From Bacteroidales bacterium (lineage in GTDB: Bacteria > Bacteroidota > Bacteroidia > Bacteroidales > UBA932), in NCBI GenBank assembly GCA_012515395.1, contig JAAYYL010000014.1, forward strand, positions 1 to 50,224: a DNA stretch of 50,224 nt. The letters are read 5' to 3'. Of the stretch, positions 34,052 to 42,313 are shown in pieces. The translations under genes and the position numbers were made by a program. Every line of letters starts with the position of its first letter. Position 1 is the stretch's first letter. Under the pieces are notes generated by a model. That model did not search any database. It was not told the DNA's origin and saw nothing but the letters and a program-made list of their open reading frames with translations.

Positions 34052-34953
34052 AAAATCTGACATTGCGTGATGCCGGTCCGGTGATCAAAGAATATTTGCT
34101 CATTACCCTCGGACTGCTAATCTACGTGGCTGCATGGACCACTTTTCTGGTACCCAATCATCTGGTGGGCGGAGGTGTGACAGGTATATCCACCCTTATC
34201 TACTACGCGACAGGACTTCCCATAAGTGTGTCGTTTCTGGCTTTCAATGTTGTTCTCATAATAGTGGGACTTAGAACCATCGGGTGGAAATTCGGTATAA
34301 AGACCATATATGGTGTCATTATGACTGCAATAGCCTTTCAGGTAATGCCCAAGGTTATTCCCATGGATTTGATCCAGGCAATGGCTCTGGATAACGGAAA
34401 ATTGATTTCGTCTTTACTGGGAGCTGCCATTGCAGGATTTGGAGTGGGGACGGTCATTGCCCAGGGCGGAAGTACAGGAGGTACGGATATCCTGGCTCAG
34501 ATCATTGGTAAATACAGAAACATTTCTCCCGGAAGGATCATGATGTCCTGTGATCTTGTTATCATTGGTTCTTCATTTTTTGTCTCCGAGGAACCCACCA
34601 TAGGATTAAAATTAGCCGTAGTGCTATACGGATACCTGATCATCGGGTTGTCAAGTTATACGGTGGACACCATTTTATCGGGGGCCAAGCGATCCATTCA
34701 GTATTTCATTTTTTCCCAAAAATATAATGAAATTGCAGACAGAATATCTACCGATTTGCACAGAGGTGTTACCGTGATAAGTTCTCAAGGCTGGTACACT
34801 CAATCAGAACAAAAGGTATTGCTGGTAATAGTCAGAAGGACCGAATCAAAAGCCATAGCCAAGCTTGTGAAGGAAATTGACAAGAATGCCTTTATTTCCA
34901 TGGGAAGTGTAACAGGGGTATACGGAGCCGGTTTTGAAGTCCTTAAAACGTAG
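34048..34953 (+). CDS. YitT family protein (DUF2179)
   Basis: [44 protein letters not shown]-terminal DUF2179-like domain. Confidence 0.92.
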   Translation: MKNLTLRDAGPVIKEYLLITLGLLIYVAAWTTFLVPNHLVGGGVTGISTLIYYATGLPISVSFLAFNVVLIIVGLRTIGWKFGIKTIYGVIMTAIAFQVMPKVIPMDLIQAMALDNGKLISSLLGAAIAGFGVGTVIAQGGSTGGTDILAQIIGKYRNISPGRIMMSCDLVIIGSSFFVSEEPTIGLKLAVVLYGYLIIGLSSYTVDTILSGAKRSIQYFIFSQKYNEIADRISTDLHRGVTVISSQGWYTQSEQKVLLVIVRRTESKAIAKLVKEIDKNAFISMGSVTGVYGAGFEVLKT

Positions 34954-34956
34954 TGT

Positions 34957-36249
34957 TCAACGGGTTCTTTCCAACTCAAAAAAAACAGGAATCGTAACCT
35001 GTACCCTGACTTTTTCTCCGTTCTTTTCTCCTGCTTTCCATTTGGGAGAAGCTCCTATTACCCGGAGCGCTTCCTCGTCCAATAAAGGATGTACGGATCT
35101 TGTAACGCCAACATGAGTTACTTCGCCATCTTTCTCAATAACGAAAGACACCATCACCCTGCCCATAATACCCTGTTTAATTGCCTCTAAAGGATATTTC
35201 AGGTATTTATATACCCATCTGTCCATGAATGAACGAAGATCTGAATTTAAAAACGCGGGGGGCTTATCCACGTCTGTATAGGCATAAACCGGATCCGTTC
35301 CGGAAACATCGACGTTTTGCATTTCTCTGAATAAATCCCCGGAATCATTGGCTACTTCTGAAATCACCAGGGACAGATACTGACAGAAAGCATCCATGGC
35401 CTTGTAATCCAGCTGGTCGGGCGTATCCCTTAATGATTGATGGTGAGAATGAAGACCGGTCGTAAACAGGCAAACAGGAATGTTCTGATCCAAAAAAGCC
35501 TGATGGTCCGAAGAAAAGTAATCCGTGCCGTATACCTGTACATCAGGAAGGAAAGGACTGTTGGTCAAGCGTGTCAACAAATGTTCCAATTCATAATGTG
35601 GCTGTCCGCAAAAGGCCATGGGGCCATTCTCGGAAGATGATCTTCCCAGCCGGTCCAAATTGATCATCATCCGGATTGAAGACGCGGGAAAAGCCCTGTT
35701 TACAAAATACCACGCACCCATAGATCCTTGTTCACCGGCACCAAATGCAACAAACAACAGGCTTCTTTTATACATAAAAAAACGGCCCTGGGCAGCGGCA
35801 GCCAGCTCAATCAGTGCAGCCACTCCGGAAGCGTTGGCATCGGCTCCGGGATAAATACAAACCGAATCCTTTCCGTTGACACGCATGGTATAAGTTCCCT
35901 GACTGTCGTAATGTGCCCCGATAACAATATATTCTTCCCTCAATTTTGGGTCATAACCGGGAATTACAGCCACTACATTCTGGGAATACAAAGTGTCTTT
36001 TGAGGTCTCATCAATAAAGGAAAAATCCTGGAATCCTTTGGGATATAGCAACTCGAGTCCGTTTTGAGTAAAAGCCCGGGATATGTATTGAGCGGCATCT
36101 GTTTCGCCTTTTGTTCCGGCTTTCCTTCCGTTCAGTGCATCAGAGGTGAGTTCCTGAACATGGGTTCTCAATGCTTTTTCAAAAGAATCCTGAGCCTGTA
36201 CGGTTACAAGACTCAGGATCCAGATGATTAAAGAAAAAAAACTTCTCAT
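34957..36249 (-). CDS. M28-peptidase-like domain fused to TonB C-terminal domain (secreted)
   Basis: Signal peptide; IGAHYDSQG, GADANASGVAALIELA, FGAGEQGSMGAWYF, NLDRLGR; C-terminal YPLEAIKQGIMGRVMVSFVIEKDGEV...LDEEALRVIGASPKWKAGEKNGEKVRVQVTIPVFFEL. Confidence 0.85.
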   Translation of the reverse strand: MRSFFSLIIWILSLVTVQAQDSFEKALRTHVQELTSDALNGRKAGTKGETDAAQYISRAFTQNGLELLYPKGFQDFSFIDETSKDTLYSQNVVAVIPGYDPKLREEYIVIGAHYDSQGTYTMRVNGKDSVCIYPGADANASGVAALIELAAAAQGRFFMYKRSLLFVAFGAGEQGSMGAWYFVNRAFPASSIRMMINLDRLGRSSSENGPMAFCGQPHYELEHLLTRLTNSPFLPDVQVYGTDYFSSDHQAFLDQNIPVCLFTTGLHSHHQSLRDTPDQLDYKAMDAFCQYLSLVISEVANDSGDLFREMQNVDVSGTDPVYAYTDVDKPPAFLNSDLRSFMDRWVYKYLKYPLEAIKQGIMGRVMVSFVIEKDGEVTHVGVTRSVHPLLDEEALRVIGASPKWKAGEKNGEKVRVQVTIPVFFELERTR

Positions 36250-37355
36250 TGTTTTTTATAAAACGGAGGGCGGACTACCACTGCCTTTAACAGGCGATCC
36301 CTCACATTTATAAATATTTCCGTTTCCGGTTTTGCATAGTCCGGTTCTATGTATGCCATTCCTATGCCAATCTTTAACATAGGCGACATATTCCCTGAAG
36401 TTACAAAACCGATTTTGGTTCCGTCAGCCGTACATACAGAATACCCGTGACGAGGCACTCCCCTGTCTACCATTTTGAAACCGGCCAGCTTACGGGGCAC
36501 TCCCCTTGCTTTTTGCTCCAGAAGAAATGTCTTATCAATAAAATCTCCTTTAGCTTCAGTGAACTTTGTGATCCAACCCAACCCGGCTTCAAGCGGAGAA
36601 GAAGTGTCATCTATATCGTTTCCATAGAGACAAAAGCCCATTTCAAGACGCAATGTATCCCTGGCACCCAACCCTACGGGGACCAATCCGTATTGATTCC
36701 CTGCAGCAAACAATTCTTTCCAGAGTTTTTCTCCATCCCGGTTGGCTACGTAAATTTCACATCCACCTGCCCCTGTATATCCCGTTATTGAAAGTATGGC
36801 TTGGGGTATGCCTGCAACAGTACATTTGCGAAACGTATAATACTCCATATCCTCAACAGGACAATCACAGATCTTTTGTACAATTTTCAGGGCATTCGGC
36901 CCCTGAACGGCCAGCTGACATATTTCATCTGAAGCGTTGTATAACTCTTTACCGGGATTTATGTGAAATTGGGGAGCATACTTACACAAATGGTCCCAAT
37001 CTTTTTGGATGTTGGCAGCATTGACTACCAGCAAATAAGTTTCCGCATCTATTCTGTATACCAAAAGATCATCCACTATGCCGCCACGGCCGTTTGGGAA
37101 GCAAGTATATTGCACTTTACCGTCCTGCAAAACGGAAGCATCATTTGAGGTGACATATTGAATAAAACTCAGGGCATTTGGTCCTTTTACCCAGAATTCT
37201 CCCATATGGCTCACATCAAACACACCTGCATTTTCGCGTACTTGTATGTGTTCAGCATTTATGCCCTGATATTCAATGGGCATGGTATATCCCGCAAAGG
37301 GCACCATTTTGGCACCCAGCTCTTCATGGAACCGGGTAAAGGCAGTTTTTTTCAT
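36246..37355 (-). CDS. gcvT: glycine cleavage system T protein (aminomethyltransferase)
   Basis: FDVSHMGEFWVKGPNAL; ILSITGYTGAGGCEIY; LGARDTLRLEMGFCLYGNDID. Confidence 0.96.
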   Translation of the reverse strand: MKKTAFTRFHEELGAKMVPFAGYTMPIEYQGINAEHIQVRENAGVFDVSHMGEFWVKGPNALSFIQYVTSNDASVLQDGKVQYTCFPNGRGGIVDDLLVYRIDAETYLLVVNAANIQKDWDHLCKYAPQFHINPGKELYNASDEICQLAVQGPNALKIVQKICDCPVEDMEYYTFRKCTVAGIPQAILSITGYTGAGGCEIYVANRDGEKLWKELFAAGNQYGLVPVGLGARDTLRLEMGFCLYGNDIDDTSSPLEAGLGWITKFTEAKGDFIDKTFLLEQKARGVPRKLAGFKMVDRGVPRHGYSVCTADGTKIGFVTSGNMSPMLKIGIGMAYIEPDYAKPETEIFINVRDRLLKAVVVRPPFYKKQ

Positions 37356-37358
37356 AGA

Positions 37359-37832
37359 TCAAAAGTGTAATTGTTGGTTCGTATCATACACCCAGACATC
37401 ATAAGGAGTGATGTCCAGGGAAAACATTTTGTACATTTTGTTATACGCATCAGGCAAAGAATTTGTCTGATAGGCAGAGATCACCGAGTACCCGTTTTTA
37501 AATTCAATCCGAACGGGATCGTATCCCAGATCCGGTAATTTCTGCATCATTCTGTCCGCATTGTTATCCATAATGAAACTCCCCAAAACTACATGGTACC
37601 TTGCCAGTGCGGATTTTTGTGCTTCTATTTTTGCCAGTGAATCCAGACGCAGCTGTTCAAGGCGGGCTTCCTGTTCCCTGGCAACTTTTTCCAGGGAGTC
37701 TTGAATGATCTGTTCCTGTTTCTGTTGAAGTTCTTCAGACGTAGGCATGCCTAATCTGGCACGTATCCAATCGCAGGAACTCACACTGCCCAGCAGTATG
37801 ATACCTATTAGCAACGGGAATATTTTCTTCAT
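37359..37832 (-). CDS. SPOR-domain lipoprotein
   Basis: Lipobox LLGSVSSC; coiled coil; RYHVVLGSFIMDNNADRMMQKLPDLGYDPVRI SPOR-like domain. Confidence 0.85.
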   Translation of the reverse strand: MKKIFPLLIGIILLGSVSSCDWIRARLGMPTSEELQQKQEQIIQDSLEKVAREQEARLEQLRLDSLAKIEAQKSALARYHVVLGSFIMDNNADRMMQKLPDLGYDPVRIEFKNGYSVISAYQTNSLPDAYNKMYKMFSLDITPYDVWVYDTNQQLHF

Positions 37833-37919
37833 AATAAATAGATTAGATAGTTTATGGTTCACAAATATACATCAAAAAAACGGGATCTGTAAAAAAAGGG
37901 GTAACTTGCAGTTTACTAT

Positions 37920-39167
37920 ATGAAAAACTATTTGCTCTTACTATTAATCCCCGGAATTTTGTTCAGTCTTCCCGAATGGCTTAATGCTCAGGATCATCAA
38001 GCTGTCAGGTTTTGTTTTGCAGGAGATCTCATGCAGCACGGATCGCAAATACGTGCTGCCTTGCAGGATGATGGATCGTACCGGTATGATACCTGTTTCG
38101 TATATGTAAAAAACAGGTTTGAAAGCGCTCATTTTGCCGGTCTTAATATGGAAACGACCTTTAGCGGCCCTCCCTATTCGGGTTATCCGGCCTTTTCTTC
38201 TCCCGATGAATTGGCTCTGGCAATCCAGAGGGCCGGCATTAACTTTTTTCTAACCGCTAACAACCATATTTTTGACAAAGGCACAAAGGGTGCCCTCAGA
38301 ACAATAGCCTTGTACGATTCACTTGGGGTGAAACACTGCGGGACTGATCCCCCATGGATCATGCTGGAAAAGAACGGAATAAAAACAGCTGTTCTCAACT
38401 ACACGTATGACAGCAACAGGTTAATTTCCGAAAAAGAACCCGGTTTAAACCGCATTGATACGAATCTTATAAGCAAACACATCAAAGAAGTCCGGGAACA
38501 AGGGGCTCATTGCATTATATGTTGTATGCACTGGGGCAGGGAATACAGGATATATCCTTCTGTCTATCAAAAAAACCTTTCAGAATGGCTATATAACGCA
38601 GGAGTTTCTGTAGTAGTGGGATCACATCCTCACGTCCCTCAAAGTATAGAAATCAGGAAAGATGTCAATGGAAAAATTGTATTTCTGGCTGCTTATTCTC
38701 TGGGAAATTTCATTTCCAATCAACCCGATCCCCTGACAAGAATGGGAATGATCCTGTCTTTTGGGATAATTCTTACACAAGGAGGCCCCCGTATAGATTT
38801 TCCCTGGTATGAATGGATATGGTGTCTGAGACCCGTGAACAGTGGCAAAAAAACATACATCGTTCTGCCTGTTTCTGATGCCCGCATATACCGTGACCAC
38901 GGGATTATCTCATCTGACACTTTGGTAATTGATAAAACTATAAAAACACTTCGTAACTTTATGCGGGAAACTTCTCCCGGCATATTTGAACGCAGACGAA
39001 ACCCAACGTATGAACGAAAAAACCTTTATTTTGGAGACCATCCATCCGGGTGCTCTTTATGGACCCGAAAGCCCGCTGTTACCTCTTCTCAAAGAAGCAT
39101 TTCCCCAATTAAAGATCTTCGCACGGGGAGAACAGTTAAAAGTACAGGGTCCCCCGGAAGTTATTGA
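37920..39167 (+). CDS. CapA family protein (poly-gamma-glutamate synthesis-like), C-terminus overlaps phoH out of frame
   Basis: FCFAGDLMQHGSQI; FAGLNMETTFSG; FFLTANNHIFDKG; CCMHWGREY; VVVGSHPHVPQSIE. Confidence 0.88.
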   Translation: MKNYLLLLLIPGILFSLPEWLNAQDHQAVRFCFAGDLMQHGSQIRAALQDDGSYRYDTCFVYVKNRFESAHFAGLNMETTFSGPPYSGYPAFSSPDELALAIQRAGINFFLTANNHIFDKGTKGALRTIALYDSLGVKHCGTDPPWIMLEKNGIKTAVLNYTYDSNRLISEKEPGLNRIDTNLISKHIKEVREQGAHCIICCMHWGREYRIYPSVYQKNLSEWLYNAGVSVVVGSHPHVPQSIEIRKDVNGKIVFLAAYSLGNFISNQPDPLTRMGMILSFGIILTQGGPRIDFPWYEWIWCLRPVNSGKKTYIVLPVSDARIYRDHGIISSDTLVIDKTIKTLRNFMRETSPGIFERRRNPTYERKNLYFGDHPSGCSLWTRKPAVTSSQRSISPIKDLRTGRTVKSTGSPGSY

Positions 39168-40092
39168 CCGTTTTGAAGAAAAACTGGATAGTCTGGTCAG
39201 CCTTTATGAAAAAAGGCATCACCTTTCAAAGGAAAGCATAACGGCTATTCTCCGTGGAGCCGTACAACCGACGGGAGAGGATATCCCGGAACCGGAAAAT
39301 ATACTGGTCTTTGGGAATAACGGCAGGATCATTAAGGCCAGAACCGTTAACCAGGAACTCCTGGTGAAATCCTACGATGAAAATGACTTGATTTTTGCCG
39401 AGGGTCCCGCCGGCACGGGAAAGACATATACGGCTATAGCACTGGCTGTGCGTGCATGGAAAAACAAAGAAATCAGAAAAATTATTCTTACCCGTCCAGC
39501 GGTTGAGGCCGGTGAACAATTGGGATTTTTGCCGGGAGATATGAAAGAAAAACTGGACCCGTACCTTCAGCCTCTCTACGATGCACTCAGGGATATGATC
39601 CCCGGGAAGAAACTGGAATCGCTTATGGAAGAAGGAACTGTTCAGATTGCCCCCCTGGCATACATGAGGGGAAGAACGCTGGATAATGCATGTGTGATCC
39701 TGGATGAAGCACAGAATACCAGCCTTTCACAATTAAAAATGTTTCTTACCCGTATGGGAAAGAATGCAAAATTTATAATTACGGGAGATACCAGTCAGAT
39801 AGATCTGGTAAGAAAAAGTGACAGCGGATTGGCCCGTTGCATGGATTTGCTTGTAAACATAAAAGGAATTGCCTTTGTCCGTTTTGATTCAGGTGATATT
39901 ATCCGACATCCCCTGGTGAAAAAAATCGTAGCGGCTTTCAATAACTTACCAGCTTCCGGAAGCACCTCCTCCACCGCCGAGTCCGCCGCCAAATCCGCCA
40001 AATCCGCCGCCGCCAAAACTGCCGCCGCCAAATCCCCCAAAACCGCCGCTGCCGAATCCGCCGCCGATACCACGAGTTCTTCCTCCCAGTAA
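39010..40092 (+). CDS. phoH: PhoH family protein with Lys/Ala/Ser-rich C-terminal extension
   Basis: AEGPAGTGKTYTAIALAVRAW; ILTRPAVEAGEQLGFLPGDMKEKLDPYLQPLYDAL; VILDEAQNTS; ITGDTSQIDL. Confidence 0.95.
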   Translation: MNEKTFILETIHPGALYGPESPLLPLLKEAFPQLKIFARGEQLKVQGPPEVIDRFEEKLDSLVSLYEKRHHLSKESITAILRGAVQPTGEDIPEPENILVFGNNGRIIKARTVNQELLVKSYDENDLIFAEGPAGTGKTYTAIALAVRAWKNKEIRKIILTRPAVEAGEQLGFLPGDMKEKLDPYLQPLYDALRDMIPGKKLESLMEEGTVQIAPLAYMRGRTLDNACVILDEAQNTSLSQLKMFLTRMGKNAKFIITGDTSQIDLVRKSDSGLARCMDLLVNIKGIAFVRFDSGDIIRHPLVKKIVAAFNNLPASGSTSSTAESAAKSAKSAAAKTAAAKSPKTAAAESAADTTSSSSQ

Positions 40093-40779
40093 ATTAGCCA
40101 GGATCATCAGTTCCAGGATACTCGGACCTTTCCGGTTATTTCCGCCCAGATTGGTGGGGCCTTTGCGTTTGTTGGCAATAGATATGATAAGGACAAAAAA
40201 GAACAATATAAAAAATAACGTAAGGACTACTATAATCCCGGTGGGAGTCTCTTCACCTTCTTCCCCGGCCGTGTTGTACTCTCCAATAGCTACTGCCATG
40301 ATAGAAGACACTCCGGCTTTTATCCCTTCGTAATACCGGTTTTCTCTAAACTCGGGTATCATGTCGTAAGTAATGATCCGTTTTGAGAGCGCATCGGTCA
40401 ACACGCCTTCCAGTCCGTATCCCACTGAGATAGCCACACGACCCCCGCTTTCAGCAGGATCGTGTTCAACCAAAAGCACAGCTCCGTTATTGTTATCTGC
40501 GGTACCTACACCCCATTCCGTCAATATTTTGTATGCAGCCATGTTTATGTCTTCTCCCTCAAGGTTTTTAACCGTGACCACACATATCTGGTTGGACGTA
40601 GAATCGTCAAAATGTACCAGGTCAGATTCCAGCATTTCTCTCTCCTGTATAGAGAACAACCCTGCGAAATCATTTACCAGACGTTGTTCTGACGGACGAT
40701 CAGGGACCTGGGACATGAGCGGCTGAAAGAAAACCGCCAGAATGAGTCCCGTAAGAATTATCAAACTGATTTTCTTCAT
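39946..40779 (-). CDS. TPM-domain (YgcG-like) membrane protein with Gly-rich tail
   Basis: Signal peptide; VNDFAGLFSIQEREMLESDLVHFDDSTSNQICVVTV; TM; C-terminal GGGFGSGGFGGFGGGSFGGGGFGGFGGG...GASGSW. Confidence 0.9.
   Translation of the reverse strand: MKKISLIILTGLILAVFFQPLMSQVPDRPSEQRLVNDFAGLFSIQEREMLESDLVHFDDSTSNQICVVTVKNLEGEDINMAAYKILTEWGVGTADNNNGAVLLVEHDPAESGGRVAISVGYGLEGVLTDALSKRIITYDMIPEFRENRYYEGIKAGVSSIMAVAIGEYNTAGEEGEETPTGIIVVLTLFFILFFFVLIISIANKRKGPTNLGGNNRKGPSILELMILANLLGGRTRGIGGGFGSGGFGGFGGGSFGGGGFGGFGGGLGGGGGASGSW
39963..40074. repeat. GCC/TCC-rich low-complexity repeat, coding on both strands
   Basis: Runs of gccgccaaatccgcc read as AAKSAK on + and GGFGGF on -. Confidence 0.85.
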
Positions 40780-41207
40780 GATCCGAAAGATATATCATTG
40801 GGTAATTCATTGGTATCATCTTTCCGGTAAGGGAAAAACTCGGCCAGCTTTATCCCGATTTCTTCCACTACGGCACAGATACCATCTGCAAAATTGCCCG
40901 ATCTGAATGAATCTTGCATAATCCCTTTTACAGATTCCCAAAACCCTTCCGGGACGACGGCATTAATACCGGTATCACCCAAAATGGAAAATTTCCGGGA
41001 TTCTGTAGCAAGGTATATCAGGACTGAATTGCGCTCTTTGGTCTTGTACATTTTCAACTGGTTGAACACAAAGACTGCCCTGTCCAAAGAAGAAGATGGA
41101 CAATAATTCTCAATATGGACCCGTATCTCCCCGGAAGTTCTCAGCTCAGCCTGTGTTATGGCTGCAACAATGCGTTTCTTTTCCTGAGATGTAAACAATT
41201 TTACCAT
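40776..41207 (-). CDS. second TPM-domain protein
   Basis: LFTSQEKKRIVAAITQAELRTSGEIRVHIE; VLIYLATESRKFSILGDTGINAVVPEGFWESV; ATGA overlap with the other TPM gene. Confidence 0.88.
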   Translation of the reverse strand: MVKLFTSQEKKRIVAAITQAELRTSGEIRVHIENYCPSSSLDRAVFVFNQLKMYKTKERNSVLIYLATESRKFSILGDTGINAVVPEGFWESVKGIMQDSFRSGNFADGICAVVEEIGIKLAEFFPYRKDDTNELPNDISFGS

Positions 41208-41210
41208 TTT

Positions 41211-42263
41211 TTACTCAGTTATGGGATTATCATGGGCTAAACGTACACAACGGACTGAGGCATATACTGCAGATTTATCTGCCGTTGCACAGGAAAACCT
41301 GTCAACGGCATAATGGATCAACCTGTAATAACCCTGGTTCCCGTCAGCTGCAGCGGACCACCAAAAGGATGTCTGGCCCTTTCCCGAAAAACTCTCGCCG
41401 GATAATACGGCATAGCCGGCCGGAAATGCATTCCACCCCACTGTGTTTGTTTTTTCGTTATCGGGATGGTATTTCCATAATTTGCTCCCGTTGACTTTTG
41501 CATCAACGGCTAACTTTTCTCCCAGGCCGTTCCACGGATCCAGAAAACCCATGGATGTTCCCGTTACGGAACTGGCCAGATCAGCCCAATCCTCGGCAGT
41601 TGGCATCCTCCATCCGGGAGGGCATACGCCCTGCGGACCCGCACCAAGACCGGAAGCCGGTACAGGAGGATTGACCGGAGCATTTTCTCCGGACATTGCC
41701 TGGTTCCATGTATAGAGCCCTCCCAACATATTACCCAAAGCCGGAACATTATCGTAAGTAAGACCCACCTGGTTCCAGTTTAGATTCTGTATGAACCAGT
41801 CCAGGTTTCCGAAACGTTTGTAATAATAAACATGGCCGTCTCTTGGATCGGTAATGGAATCTGATGAAGGTTTAAACCCTTCTGCCATTACGGAAAAGAC
41901 GTTGTGGATGACTGTTGTTTTCCGGCTTGTAACACTATTGGCATATCCTTCGGCACGAGCTGTCAGGGTAAGTGTATACGTGCCGAGACTGTCCGGGACT
42001 TTGATCTCTGCAGTGGCTGCTGCAATGGAATCGGGAGTGAAATGGTCTCCCTCAAAGGTAAAAGACACAGAATCTCCTTTAGGACTTGTTATACCTGAAG
42101 CTTCCACCAGGAACGTTTCTCCCCGGAAGCAATACTCGGGTAAATCGAATGTCAGCGACCCGGACATGTACAAAGTCTCCGGATCGTCTTTCTTGCAGCC
42201 CGTTAAAAGTATGGCAAACACCAGAAACACCAGTACGGGAAATAATGTGCTTTTCCTTATCAT
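41211..42263 (-). CDS. FISUMP-domain lipoprotein
   Basis: Lipobox AILLTGC; DPRDGHVYYYKRFGNLDWFIQNLNW; GVCPPGWRMPTAEDWADLAS; YASVRCVR. Confidence 0.88.
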   Translation of the reverse strand: MIRKSTLFPVLVFLVFAILLTGCKKDDPETLYMSGSLTFDLPEYCFRGETFLVEASGITSPKGDSVSFTFEGDHFTPDSIAAATAEIKVPDSLGTYTLTLTARAEGYANSVTSRKTTVIHNVFSVMAEGFKPSSDSITDPRDGHVYYYKRFGNLDWFIQNLNWNQVGLTYDNVPALGNMLGGLYTWNQAMSGENAPVNPPVPASGLGAGPQGVCPPGWRMPTAEDWADLASSVTGTSMGFLDPWNGLGEKLAVDAKVNGSKLWKYHPDNEKTNTVGWNAFPAGYAVLSGESFSGKGQTSFWWSAAADGNQGYYRLIHYAVDRFSCATADKSAVYASVRCVRLAHDNPITE

Positions 42264-42313
42264 ATCAATTATAATCTGCAAATGTAGGTAAAAAAATTTG
42301 TAGCTTTGTGTCT

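Noticed and set aside
39795-40073. 92-aa minus-strand Ala/Asp-rich ORF over the phoH 3' repeat
   Set aside because: Third reading of the same GCC-rich repeat in another frame; explained by repeat composition.
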